From Phycisphaerales bacterium UBA2396 (lineage in GTDB: Bacteria > Planctomycetota > Phycisphaerae > Phycisphaerales > UBA1924): a stretch of DNA of 18,524 bases. The position numbers and the translations under genes are program-made. Shown piece by piece: positions 1-7,432 of the stretch (position 1 is its first letter; each line of letters starts with the position of its first letter). The notes below the pieces were generated by a model. It had not been told where the DNA came from and did no database searches. It saw only the letters and a list, made by a program, of their open reading frames with translations. Location: contig DDSG01000040.1 in assembly GCA_002343325.1 (NCBI GenBank), positions 1,000 through 19,523 on the forward strand, written 5' to 3'.

Positions 1-881
1 TCCGCACGCTCCACCCGCACGCCCTGCCTCTGCAACTGCTCGGCCAAGACCTTCCCAAAGAACGTCGCGTTGTCGTTCAGGGGCACCTCAACCGCCGACT
101 GACCCGATTGCCCGACCTCACCCTTGACCCGAAAGGCGTTCTGATCGCTCACCCGCTCCGCGCCGACCGTATTGGGCTCGCCCGGCACGCTGCGGGCAAG
201 GTTGTCAATCCGCAGGAATCCGACATCCGGCTCAAGCCTCAGCGAGGGCGCCGCCCCGCGCTGCTTGGCCGGCGTCGGGAAAATCGCCAGGACGTTCGCG
301 TGGAAGTTCACCCCCGCCACCTGGGCCCCGTACGACTCCCCAAGGTGCCTCGTCGGCCACTGCGGATGGATCCACTGCCGATCAAACACCCGGTCATCCA
401 CCACCACCTCGCTCAGCCGCTCGACGCCCGCCTTCTTCACCGACCCCACGATCGCGTTCAGAAGATCCGGCACCGTCAGCTTCGCCGGCGACCGGGCCAG
501 CAGCTCGGGGTCGCCCAGCGACGGATCCCCCGAACCCTTGATGATGAGCCGATCCCCGTCGAGCTGGAACTCCGTCCGGAACGTGAACTCGGGCCCAAGC
601 ACGAGCAACGCCGCCCCGGTGCTGAAGACCTTCTGATTGGACGCGGGGATGAAGGCCCGCGAGGCCAGCACGTCCGCCAGCACCCGATCCCCCGTGCCGT
701 CCTTGCCCAACCGAACGATGCTGACGCCCACGCGATCCCCGGCCGCGAGCTTCCGCTGGGCGATCAACTCCTGAACGCTCTGGTTGAGAGGCTGAGCGAA
801 GGCAACCGACGCGAGCATCGACGCCGCCCCGAACGCCGCCGCCACACAACGCACCCCGACCGCCACCGTTTGCTTCACCAT
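1..881 (-). CDS. dacB: D-alanyl-D-alanine carboxypeptidase / PBP4 (peptidase S13), C-terminus beyond the window
   Basis: The frame is open to the left edge, so 293 N-terminal codons are seen and the 3' part is missing. Family role: a periplasmic penicillin-binding protein that trims or cleaves peptidoglycan peptide stems. Visible: a signal peptide (about residues 1-29, cleavage after AFA), the catalytic SxxK box in PASNQKVFS (Ser81, Lys84), the S13 signature GSGDPSLGD (116-124), and GVNFHANVLAIFPTP (190-204), matching the conserved strand after the active-site domain. The later SxN and KTG boxes would lie outside the window. I chose the ATG at 881 because GGAGG sits about 5 bases upstream; an in-frame ATG at 893 has no comparable site. 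It lies downstream of the small gene at 1046-1480 on the same strand, 164 bases away, so it could be co-transcribed with it or have its own promoter. Confidence 0.9.
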   Translation of the reverse strand, partial: MVKQTVAVGVRCVAAAFGAASMLASVAFAQPLNQSVQELIAQRKLAAGDRVGVSIVRLGKDGTGDRVLADVLASRAFIPASNQKVFSTGAALLVLGPEFTFRTEFQLDGDRLIIKGSGDPSLGDPELLARSPAKLTVPDLLNAIVGSVKKAGVERLSEVVVDDRVFDRQWIHPQWPTRHLGESYGAQVAGVNFHANVLAIFPTPAKQRGAAPSLRLEPDVGFLRIDNLARSVPGEPNTVGAERVSDQNAFRVKGEVGQSGQSAVEVPLNDNATFFGKVLAEQLQRQGVRVERA

Positions 882-996
882 CGGGCCCTCCATGCCAACC
901 GCGCGGTCACTCCCTCTGCCGCGACGTCCTTCATCGGCCTGTCGATCGCCTCGACTCGACCGGAACACCCTGCTTCCAGCCACACCGCCCATTCCC

Positions 997-1040
997 CGGG
1001 CCGATCCCGGCCCGCGCCCGCACTTTCCGGGGCCCCCGGA
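997..1040 (-). terminator. Two GC-rich hairpins behind the 1046-1480 gene (possible terminator)
   Basis: In the 164-base gap, bases 1026-1032 pair with 1034-1040 (TCCGGGG / CCCCGGA, with the innermost bases forming the loop). Bases 997-1003 pair with 1008-1014 (a 7-bp stem with an ATCC loop). Both sit just after the stop codon at 1046 on the minus strand. Neither is followed by a T run, so they may only be GC-rich chance pairings or transcript-stabilising structures. I see no gene in the gap. Confidence 0.25.
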
Positions 1041-1045
1041 CCCAT

Positions 1046-1480
1046 TCATCCCGCTCCACGAATCACACCAACCAGCGACACCAGCTCCTCCGCCTGGGAG
1101 CGACCGATCAACTCCCAACTCGGCCACTTCACGTCCCCAACCAGGGGCGCGTGGGCCAGCATGTCCCGAACCGCCTTCGAGAACTTCTTCGGCGACAGCC
1201 CGCTCGCCACCGCGATCGGCACCGGCATCGCCAGCACCGGCCTCGTCGGGCTCGGCACCAGATACCCCAGCACCCGTTCCTTCACGCCGTACGACAGCGA
1301 CCACCGCCACGGCACCCCGTGCCACCCCAGACTCTCCGTCAGCCCAAGCCCCTGCAGCCCCGACCGCGCCGACTCAAACGCCGGCAGGTACATCTTCGGC
1401 ACCGCCTCGACCAGCTCGTCGATCGTCGGGCGATTGAACCGATCTTCCCAGGTTGATCTCGCCTTGATCGCCAGCGCCAT
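1046..1480 (-). CDS. Conserved-looking protein of unknown function, 144 aa
   Basis: I do not recognise this family with confidence. The 144-residue product has no signal peptide, membrane segment or cysteine cluster and looks cytoplasmic. It has a tryptophan-rich core (GWHGVPWRWSLSYG, then RVLGYLVPSP) and a Lys/Trp/Ile-rich C-terminal helix region. The order 'aromatic-rich strand, basic strand, YLxP turn, late Lys-Trp strand' faintly recalls DUF3788-like small proteins, but that is only an impression. The start is the ATG at 1480, preceded by AAGGAG with a spacing of about 7 bases. A longer reading to 1552 lacks such a site and would add a composition-biased N-terminus. It is transcribed toward dacB and away from the response regulator gene at 1609. 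Confidence 0.7.
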   Translation of the reverse strand: MALAIKARSTWEDRFNRPTIDELVEAVPKMYLPAFESARSGLQGLGLTESLGWHGVPWRWSLSYGVKERVLGYLVPSPTRPVLAMPVPIAVASGLSPKKFSKAVRDMLAHAPLVGDVKWPSWELIGRSQAEELVSLVGVIRGAG

Positions 1481-1565
1481 GCCTCTCTCCTTGTCGTTCC
1501 CGACCGCCCGACCCCCAGCAGAATCCTTGATCACCCCGCGCCCGCAGTCCACGCCGCCGCACGCT

Positions 1566-1571
1566 TACAAT
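1566..1571 (+). promoter_or_regulatory. Possible -10 element (TACAAT) ahead of the response regulator
   Basis: TACAAT matches the sigma-70 -10 consensus at five of six bases and lies 37 bases before the ATG at 1609, in a 128-base divergent intergenic region that is otherwise very C-rich. No good -35 hexamer is present at 16-18 bases upstream, so this is a weak call. Confidence 0.3.
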
Positions 1572-1608
1572 CTCCCGTCCCTTCGTACGCCCGAGAACCG
1601 GAGCCACC

Positions 1609-2085
1609 ATGACCACGCCAACCCCCTCTCCCGCCTCCGCCCGCACGGGCGACCTCGCCGGGGCTTGCATCCTGCTCGTCGACGACAACGACCAGAACCT
1701 CGAACTCCTCCTCGCCTACATCGAGGAACTCGGAGCCGAACTCCACACCGCCCATGACGGGCTCGAAGCTCTCGACAAGGTCAAAGCCCGCAGGCCGGAC
1801 CTCATCCTCCTCGACGTCATGATGCCCCGCATGAGCGGCTTCCAGGTCTGCCAGAAACTCAAGACCGACCCGACGACGCGCGATATCCCCATCGTCGTCG
1901 TCACCGCCCTCAACGAAGTCGCCGACGTCGAACGCGCCGTCGAACTCGGCGCCGACGACTTCCTCACCAAGCCCGTCAATCGCCTCGAACTTCTCACCCG
2001 CGTCCGCTCGCTCGTCAGGCTCAGCCTCCTGAGCAAGAAACTCCAGGGCACCCTCGCCGAGCTCAAGAAGCACAGCGGCTCCTGA
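1609..2085 (+). CDS. Stand-alone receiver-domain response regulator, 158 aa
   Basis: This is a CheY/DivK-like signalling protein that would be phosphorylated by an unlinked histidine kinase or phosphotransfer protein. Visible: the acidic pocket Asp25-Asp26 in ILLVDDND, phospho-acceptor Asp69 in LILLDVMMP, switch Thr99 in VVVTAL, and Lys121 in FLTKPVN. All the residues needed for phosphorylation are therefore present. The N-terminal 18 residues are a Pro/Thr/Ser-rich tail. The C-terminus is a basic helix (about 128-154) with no output domain, so it probably acts by protein-protein contact; the sequence style is closest to PleD-type receivers. GGAG lies about 6 bases before the ATG. No kinase gene is adjacent. 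It converges on the next gene with only 20 bases between the stops. Confidence 0.93.
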   Translation: MTTPTPSPASARTGDLAGACILLVDDNDQNLELLLAYIEELGAELHTAHDGLEALDKVKARRPDLILLDVMMPRMSGFQVCQKLKTDPTTRDIPIVVVTALNEVADVERAVELGADDFLTKPVNRLELLTRVRSLVRLSLLSKKLQGTLAELKKHSGS

Positions 2086-2105
2086 CGCCACCACCCTTCC
2101 CGACC

Positions 2106-3770
2106 TCAGCACCCCTGATCAAACGCGATCACGAACGCGTCAAAGTCGAAGAAATCGACGAACCCGTCCCCGTCGAAGTCCGCCGTCCCGCCGGGCGGAC
2201 ACACCACGCCCTCGAAGCAGTCCACGAACTCGTCAAAGTCGAAGAAGTCCAGGAAGCCGTCCCCGTTGAAGTCCGCAGGGATCGGCGTCTGAAACACCCG
2301 CGACGCCGGGCTCGACGCGCGATTGCCCCCCGGACCGCTCGCCACCACGCCCCAGTAGTACGTCCCGCACGTCGACAGCACGCCCCCAGGCACCTGCACC
2401 GACGTCGACCCAAGCCCCGACGCCGTCCACACCGCCGGCGACAGCGTCGGGCTCAGCGATACCACCGCCGTGTACGACGTCGCGCCCGACGAGGCCGACC
2501 AGCTCAGCACCGGATCGAGCGACACCCCGACGGCCCCGTCCGCCGGCGAGATCAGCGAGAACGCCCCCGGAGGCGTCGCCGGCACGGGCAGCACAAAGTC
2601 CGCCACCACCGGCCGGTGATCGCTCGCCAGAATGCCCGCGCCCGACGGGCTCGAGAACGTCGCCAGCTCGGCCGGCACGGCCGCCGCAGCCGCCGTCGAC
2701 GCCACAAACACAAAGCTCCGCCGAAGCGCCGCCACCGAATCCTGCCAGCAGAGGTAGTCCAACTTGCTGCTCCCCTGCGTGTACCGGTTCGTCGTGTTGT
2801 TCGCGTTGAGCGGGTCCCGCGAATCATCAAACCTCGAATCCGACCGATCGCGGTCCGTCCCGTCCGTCCCCCCGTCGGTCGCCGCCTTGGTCATCCACCA
2901 CGCCGGGCCGTTCCGACCGTTGGTGTTCTCGTCCTCATTGAAATCCCCGCCCCAGATCACCGGCGTCTCCGCCGTCAGCACCCGCGTCGCCGCCGGCGCA
3001 TCCGCAATCCTCGCCCGCGGATCGGGCGTCGATCCGCCTCCCCCGTTGAACAGATAATCGATGTAGTACGCCGTCCGCTGCGACGCGATCAACCGCTCCG
3101 CCAGATCCCCCGACGCTCCGCCCGACTTGAGGTGGCACGTCCCCACCACCACGTCCCCGGCGTACTGCCCGTCGGGAAGATCGATCTCTGAAAACACAAA
3201 CCCTCGGATCCCCGCATTCCCACCCGAAGGCACGTACAGGTCCGCCGACACAAAGAACGTCGACACGCTCGTCCGCGTGTCCCCGTTCAGATCCGTGAAC
3301 GGATACCGGCTGAGCACCACGTTCCGATTGAACCCGTCCGTCTGGTCCGCCACATACACATAAGGCAGCGACACCGTCGGCGCATACAGCCGCACATAGC
3401 TCGTCACCGCCCCGCCCAGGAACGGATCCGTCCCGCCGTTGACAAACAAGTTCATCACCGTCGTCAGGTTCGCCACGCTGTCCACGCCCGAACCCGTCCC
3501 GTTGCCCGAGTTGTCGCCGCACTCCTGCAGCACCAGCACGTCGGGCTTGAGCACCGCGACGATCCGCGCCAACGCACACCAGGAATTGAACCCCTCGACC
3601 TTCGGCTGTGTGGTGCACAGGGCGTCCTGCACGTTCCACGTCATCACCCGAAGATCACGCGTCTCGGTCTTCCCCCACTGCCCCGACGACGGACTCCACT
3701 GGCCCCGCGCCGCCCCCGCCAGCACGACCACCGCCACCACCACGCTCATCCAGATTCCGGTCCGCCGCAT
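2106..3770 (-). CDS. Secreted endonuclease/exonuclease/phosphatase-family protein with GC-type dockerin C-terminus, 554 aa
   Basis: Domain order: signal peptide (1-23, cleavage near ARG/Q), EEP-fold catalytic domain (about 36-393), a fibronectin type III-like domain (about 404-495), and a paired Asp-rich dockerin-like tail (498-554) ending in Gly-Cys. EEP residues are visible: Asn46 in MTWNVQ, Glu83 in VLQECG, His213 in TCHLKSG, Asp276 and Asn278 in WGGDFNED, and Asp384-His385 in ASDHRP. This is the full metal-dependent phosphodiesterase set, so activity is likely; the substrate (DNA, RNA, inositol phosphate or sphingolipid) cannot be told. The tail repeats FNGDGFLDFFDFDEFV and FDGDGFVDFFDFDAFV look like Ca2+-binding loops. 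The start at 3770 has AGGAGGAGACGGC just upstream; the longer reading to 3911 would run through the promoter and the terminator of the gene upstream. There are inserts rich in Gly, Asp and Asn (about 299-330). Confidence 0.88.
   Translation of the reverse strand: MRRTGIWMSVVVAVVVLAGAARGQWSPSSGQWGKTETRDLRVMTWNVQDALCTTQPKVEGFNSWCALARIVAVLKPDVLVLQECGDNSGNGTGSGVDSVANLTTVMNLFVNGGTDPFLGGAVTSYVRLYAPTVSLPYVYVADQTDGFNRNVVLSRYPFTDLNGDTRTSVSTFFVSADLYVPSGGNAGIRGFVFSEIDLPDGQYAGDVVVGTCHLKSGGASGDLAERLIASQRTAYYIDYLFNGGGGSTPDPRARIADAPAATRVLTAETPVIWGGDFNEDENTNGRNGPAWWMTKAATDGGTDGTDRDRSDSRFDDSRDPLNANNTTNRYTQGSSKLDYLCWQDSVAALRRSFVFVASTAAAAAVPAELATFSSPSGAGILASDHRPVVADFVLPVPATPPGAFSLISPADGAVGVSLDPVLSWSASSGATSYTAVVSLSPTLSPAVWTASGLGSTSVQVPGGVLSTCGTYYWGVVASGPGGNRASSPASRVFQTPIPADFNGDGFLDFFDFDEFVDCFEGVVCPPGGTADFDGDGFVDFFDFDAFVIAFDQGC
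2137..2276. repeat. Pair of near-identical dockerin-coding repeats (first gene)
   Basis: Two copies of about 47-49 bases (2137-2185 and 2230-2276) encode the two DxDGDGFxDFFDFD units. They share the plus-strand core GTCAAAGTCGAAGAA and a CCGTCCCCGT block. They are nearly identical to the copies at 3952-4094 in the same orientation. Confidence 0.8.
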
Positions 3771-3795
3771 GCCGTCTCCTCCTCTGCGATCGGCA

Positions 3796-3801
3796 AGTAT
3801 A
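3796..3801 (-). promoter_or_regulatory. Possible -10 element (TATACT) for the EEP-family gene
   Basis: Read on the minus strand this is TATACT, five of six bases of the -10 consensus, set in an AT-richer patch 25 bases before the ATG at 3770. It would give a leader of about 20 bases carrying the GGAGG site. No clear -35 is present at the expected distance. Confidence 0.4.
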
Positions 3802-3856
3802 AACCCTTGCCGGAAACGAGGATAGCCGCAACCTCCGCCCGCAACACGCACCATCC

Positions 3857-3892
3857 AAAAAGAAACGGACCCCCGGCGAAAGCCGAGGGTCC
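3857..3892 (-). terminator. Intrinsic terminator of the GC-dockerin gene at 3921-6215
   Basis: Bases 3867-3872 (GGACCC) pair with 3887-3892 (GGGTCC). An inner CGGC/GCCG stem follows, separated by one mismatch and closed by a four-base loop (3878-3881). On the minus strand the hairpin is followed by GTTTCTTTTT. It sits 29 bases after the stop codon at 3921, a classic rho-independent layout, and should separate this transcript from the downstream EEP-family gene. Confidence 0.85.
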
Positions 3893-3920
3893 GGAAAGGA
3901 TCGTTGCTCACCGCGTCAGA

Positions 3921-6215
3921 TCAGCAGCCGGCCTCGAAGGCCGCCACATACGCGTCGAAGTCGAAGAAGTCGATGAACCCGTCGCCGTCAAAGTCCGCCG
4001 TCTTGCCGGGCGGACACGCGTTCGCGTCCTCGAAGCACGCGACGTACGCGTCAAAGTCGAAGAAGTCGACGAAGCCGTCCCCGTCGAAGTCCGCCGGGCA
4101 GCCCGGCTCCTCGAGAGGCTCGATGTTGCCGATGTACATGAGCGCGTTGTACGCCTGGTCGGCCGAGGCGGGGTTGCCGCCGGTCGACGTCGGGTTCTCG
4201 TAATCGCCGTCGCCATCGACGTCATAGACGATGCCCGCGTTGAACACCAGCCCGCCCAGCGTGCGCGGATCGGACGTGGTGAACTGGCTGGCGTCCGTCC
4301 CGCCGAAGGCGTACGACGCCACGTTGCCCGACCAGAACCCGCTCGAGCTCGCGCCCGTCGACAGCGACGAGGACATGAACGGGATGTTGTACCGCACGCC
4401 CGAGTTCTGACCGAGCTTGGTGTCACCCAGCTCAACCAGCAGCTCGAGGCGGTAGCAGAAGTTGGCCGGGTCGTACACCGCACGGATCAGCGCCGTGTCG
4501 TCGTCGATGAACCCGCCAGCCTTGTTGAGCTTGACGCCCGAGATGAAGTAGATGTTGCCCACCGAGTCGAACGCCGGAGCGGTCATCGTCGGCCCGAGGC
4601 GGTTGCCCGCCCCAGTGAACTCCGCGAACGCCGCCAGACGGCCGATCGGCGCGTCGTACGTCGCGCTGCTCGGGTTCAGGTCGAGCACGCCGTCGTTCTC
4701 GCCCGCGTCGCCCGTGAAAGGCGTCCCGTCGTTGCCCGAGTCGCCCAGGATCGCCTTGCCCTGGAGGTTGATGAAGTCGTACCACGCCGCCGCAACCCAC
4801 TGACCGGCGCTGGGATTGTTGGTGTCAAAGCGGTACACCATGATCGCGTTGTACGGGCTGTCGTTGGTGTTCAGAAGCCCGGAGACCGCCGTCGCCGCGA
4901 CCAGCCCGCGACCGGCCTGGTCCTTCGCCACCGCGATCTGCCCGTTGCCCCCGCGGAACGCCACCGCGCCCGAGTAGTGACGGAACTCGCCGTTGTCGAA
5001 GAGCCACCCGCCAAAGCCGGGCGAGCACGGATCGTTGATCAACTGGCCCGGATTGCGTGGGCCCGCGATCGTGAACTGCGACAGCACGCCGCCAACGCCC
5101 GTCGTGCCCCAGATCGAGAGGTTCTCGGCCGGGGTGCCGCCGCCCGTCGCGTTCTTCGTGATCGCCGCCGCCGTCCCCGTCGAACCCGGGAAAATCTGCA
5201 CCGGGGTAAACGACACGCCGCCACGGCTGTCCGCCGCCGCGCCGCGGTAGGTCGCGTTCGTCGTCACCGAGTTCAGCGCGCTCTCGAAGAAGTACGCCGG
5301 ACCAAACGTCAGACCGATCGCCGAACCACGCGCAAGATCACCCACACCGGCGGGGACCAGTGTCGGAGTCGTGTGCGTCGTCGACGAGTTGGCAACCACC
5401 CAGTTCGTCGCCGAAGCGTCCGAGCCGCCCAGGTTGCTGATCACGTTGAGCACCGCCGGGGCGCGACCGGCAAACGCGCCGTACGCCACCGTCTGCACCC
5501 GGAAGATGTTGTTGCCCACGATCCGGTCGGGAGTACCCGCCGGCGAATCGTTGTTGTCCGCACGGAAGACCACGTTGCCCGACGCGTCCACCGCGCCAAA
5601 GCCCAGCCCCGAACGCGCCGGCTGACCCGCCGGAGCATTGTGCGCCGCCACCACGCGCGTCACGTACAGCCGACCCGGGTTCGCCGGATCAACGTTCACC
5701 ACGCCGCCGATGATCGAGTTCATCGAACGCTGGGGCGTGCTCCCGTCAAAGCCGAAATCCGCCGAGCCGAACCCGAACTGGAACGAGCCCGCCGGGCCGC
5801 CGATCAACTGCCCGGGCGTGTTCCGCGTCGGGTGAACGCCCTGACCCGCCGTCGTCCACAGCGAGTACTGCGACGACGCCGAGGGGACGTCCAGACGGAC
5901 GTTCTGGCTGATGTACTGCGCGCTCAACTGACCGTTGAAGAACTCGCGCGTGTTGTCGTTCTGGGCCCGGTACCCGCCGGTCACGGTCGACGCCTTGCTC
6001 AGAGGGGCCATCCCGAAGCGGTTGCCCCACGACGACCGGAACGCCGTCAGGTCCAGCACGTACTGCGCCCGCTGGTACGGCGCGCCCGCCACGTCGACCG
6101 GCAGCGCGTCCCCGCCCGCCAGGCCCGTGCCGGTGCCCACGCTGTCCTGCGCGTACACCGGAGCCGCAGCCCCGCACACGCCGATCAGACCAATCACGCC
6201 CATCGTCTTCTTCAT
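3921..6215 (-). CDS. Large secreted protein of unknown function with GC-type dockerin C-terminus, 764 aa
   Basis: The bulk of this protein is not a family I recognise. It has a signal peptide (MKK then a hydrophobic stretch, cleavage near VYA/QD at 22-23). About 680 residues follow, rich in Gly, Ala, Asn, Ser and Thr with alternating hydrophobic patterns, suggesting a beta-rich extracellular protein. Phrases such as VNVDPANPGRLYVTRVV and AFDSVGNIYFISGVKL resemble blades of beta-propellers or similar repeat folds, but I cannot assign one. A further Ca-loop-like stretch, DVDGDGDYENP, precedes the tail. The tail (about 706-764) has two units, FDGDGFVDFFDFDAYV and FDGDGFIDFFDFDAYV, separated by ACPPGKTA and ending in Gly-Cys. 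The start at 6215 is set by GGAGAGG about 6 bases upstream and by the signal peptide; the open frame further upstream (to 6731) is non-coding in style. Confidence 0.85.
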   Translation of the reverse strand: MKKTMGVIGLIGVCGAAAPVYAQDSVGTGTGLAGGDALPVDVAGAPYQRAQYVLDLTAFRSSWGNRFGMAPLSKASTVTGGYRAQNDNTREFFNGQLSAQYISQNVRLDVPSASSQYSLWTTAGQGVHPTRNTPGQLIGGPAGSFQFGFGSADFGFDGSTPQRSMNSIIGGVVNVDPANPGRLYVTRVVAAHNAPAGQPARSGLGFGAVDASGNVVFRADNNDSPAGTPDRIVGNNIFRVQTVAYGAFAGRAPAVLNVISNLGGSDASATNWVVANSSTTHTTPTLVPAGVGDLARGSAIGLTFGPAYFFESALNSVTTNATYRGAAADSRGGVSFTPVQIFPGSTGTAAAITKNATGGGTPAENLSIWGTTGVGGVLSQFTIAGPRNPGQLINDPCSPGFGGWLFDNGEFRHYSGAVAFRGGNGQIAVAKDQAGRGLVAATAVSGLLNTNDSPYNAIMVYRFDTNNPSAGQWVAAAWYDFINLQGKAILGDSGNDGTPFTGDAGENDGVLDLNPSSATYDAPIGRLAAFAEFTGAGNRLGPTMTAPAFDSVGNIYFISGVKLNKAGGFIDDDTALIRAVYDPANFCYRLELLVELGDTKLGQNSGVRYNIPFMSSSLSTGASSSGFWSGNVASYAFGGTDASQFTTSDPRTLGGLVFNAGIVYDVDGDGDYENPTSTGGNPASADQAYNALMYIGNIEPLEEPGCPADFDGDGFVDFFDFDAYVACFEDANACPPGKTADFDGDGFIDFFDFDAYVAAFEAGC
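3952..4094. repeat. Pair of near-identical dockerin-coding repeats (second gene)
   Basis: Two copies of about 47-49 bases (3952-4000 and 4048-4094) encode the dockerin-like units of the 3921-6215 gene. They match the copies at 2137-2276 at most positions and lie in the same orientation about 1.8 kb away. Confidence 0.8.
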
Positions 6216-6402
6216 AATCGACCTCTCCAGTTGCTCAACCATCGCCTCGGCCGCCGCCCTGTGGGGACACCGACCACTCGCGCTCGGGCCTCCGCCCGAA
6301 CGCACCGCTCCGAACGTCACCTTGGAGGACCTCTCTGACCTCTTCCGACCGAGCCTGAGATACTCCCAAGCCCAGACAGGCCGCAACCTTGCGCGCCGAA
6401 CC

Positions 6403-6431
6403 ATCCTAGTCGGCCCCGGCCTCTTCTCCAA
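6403..6431 (-). promoter_or_regulatory. Possible promoter of the large GC-dockerin gene, with a long leader
   Basis: On the minus strand TTGGAG (bases 6426-6431) and TAGGAT (6403-6408) are separated by exactly 17 bases. Matches to consensus are modest (three and four of six). Transcription from here would leave a leader of about 180 bases before the ATG at 6215. The whole gap 6216-6508 (293 bases) shows no other gene or clear RNA element. Confidence 0.3.
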
Positions 6432-6508
6432 CACCCGATCACGCCGTCCGGCCAAGTTTGCGCAATCCCAACACAGCCCCCAGACATGACCTAAAAGAGT
6501 GGTTCCGC

Positions 6509-7375
6509 TCACACCATCCGCGCCGCGATCGCACCCGCCAACGCCGCGTTCGAGCGCACCAGCGCGATGTTCGCCCGAAGGGTCGCCCCTTGCGAGAGTT
6601 CGTGCAGCCGCCCCAGCGTTGCCGGCGTCACATCCCGTCCGGCGGCCGCCCCCGCCTGCGCCGTCGCATCCGCCAACCACCGATCCCACTGGCGACGATC
6701 GATTTCCTCTGATTTGGGGATGGGGTTGCACACCACAACGCCTCGGCCCGTTCGTGCCAGTTCAGCCGCCACGAACCTCGCCAAGTCGGCCGGATCGTCG
6801 AAGGTTTCGTCCACGTCGGCGTCGCTCTCTCTCAGGTAGAAAGCAGGGAAACGTTCGGTCCGATAGCCCACGACCGGCACGCCCAGCGATTCGAACACTT
6901 CGCGCGTCGCCACGACGTCCAGCAGCGACTTGACCCCCGAGGTCACCACCGCGACGGGGAACCGCGTGAACGCGGCCAGATCAGCCGAGATGTCCAGTTG
7001 CGTCCCATAGCCCCGGTGGACGCCACCCAGACCGCCCGTCGCGAAGACCCGCACCCCGCCCGCCGCGGCGAGCTCCATCGTGGTCGAGACCGTCGTCGCC
7101 GCGTGCGCGCGGCGGTGGATCAGAATCCCCAGATTGGCCGAGTTCACCTTCTCCACGCGGGCGGCAGCGAGAAGTTCATCCAACTCGGCCTCGCTCAGCC
7201 CCACCGTCGGCACGCCGTGCACGACACCGACGATCGCGGGGTTGGCGCCGCTCTCGCGCACGTCCGCCGCGAGCAATCCTGCCAGCGTCTTGGATTCCGC
7301 ACGGGGCACGCCGTGGAGCAGCAGCGTCGTCTCGAGGGCCACAGCAGGTTGTTTGGCGCGACACAGCACGTTCAT
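6509..7375 (-). CDS. psuG: Pseudouridine-5'-phosphate glycosidase, 288 aa
   Basis: PsuG cleaves pseudouridine 5'-phosphate to uracil and ribose 5-phosphate, the second step of pseudouridine breakdown, in the cytoplasm. Family signatures are visible along the whole length: ALETTLLLHGVP (13-24, with Glu15 matching the E. coli catalytic Glu31), VGVVHGVPTVG (49-59), Lys76 at the position of the catalytic lysine, FATGGLGGVHRG (111-122), VVTSGVKSLLD (143-153), LGVPVVGY, FPAFY, CNPIP (216-220) and RANIALVRSNAALAG (267-281, with an Asn at the conserved site). Length is a little short of the roughly 310 residues usual, mainly at the N-terminus. The start at 7375 has GGGAG about 8 bases upstream. No pseudouridine kinase (psuK) lies next to it; the divergent neighbour is the cstA-type gene, 57 bases away. 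Confidence 0.93.
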   Translation of the reverse strand: MNVLCRAKQPAVALETTLLLHGVPRAESKTLAGLLAADVRESGANPAIVGVVHGVPTVGLSEAELDELLAAARVEKVNSANLGILIHRRAHAATTVSTTMELAAAGGVRVFATGGLGGVHRGYGTQLDISADLAAFTRFPVAVVTSGVKSLLDVVATREVFESLGVPVVGYRTERFPAFYLRESDADVDETFDDPADLARFVAAELARTGRGVVVCNPIPKSEEIDRRQWDRWLADATAQAGAAAGRDVTPATLGRLHELSQGATLRANIALVRSNAALAGAIAARMV

Positions 7376-7379
7376 CCGG

Positions 7380-7385
7380 TATGCT
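7380..7385 (+). promoter_or_regulatory. Possible -10 element (TATGCT) ahead of the cstA-peptidase unit
   Basis: TATGCT lies in the 57-base divergent gap between psuG and cstA, 47 bases before the cstA ATG. It matches the -10 consensus at four of six bases. A TTGGCG sits 21 bases upstream, which is too far for a good -35. Any real promoter for either gene must lie in or next to this short gap. Confidence 0.22.
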
Positions 7386-7432
7386 CCCGCGGCCCGCCGG
7401 CCGGGATCCTCGCGTGCCGCCGGGCTCGCCGC

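Noticed and set aside
108..1757. 549-codon plus-strand open frame across the left end
   Set aside because: It runs antisense to dacB and the small gene, crosses intergenic DNA and enters the response regulator in another frame; no recognisable domains.
2137..4094. Four spaced direct repeats considered as a CRISPR-like array
   Set aside because: The repeats are coding, encode dockerin-like units, have unequal spacing (44 bases to 1.7 kb) and sit at the 3' ends of two genes.
3807..6338. Very long plus-strand open frame opposite the large GC-dockerin gene
   Set aside because: Its translation is Arg/Val/His-rich with no domains, and it is the antisense shadow of a gene with a signal peptide, ribosome site and terminator. 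Long antisense frames are expected at this GC content.
6493..6510. Weak hairpin plus TTTT at the psuG stop codon as a terminator
   Set aside because: The stem is 5-6 bp with a mismatch on the minus strand, a two-base loop and only four T residues, and it overlaps the stop codon.
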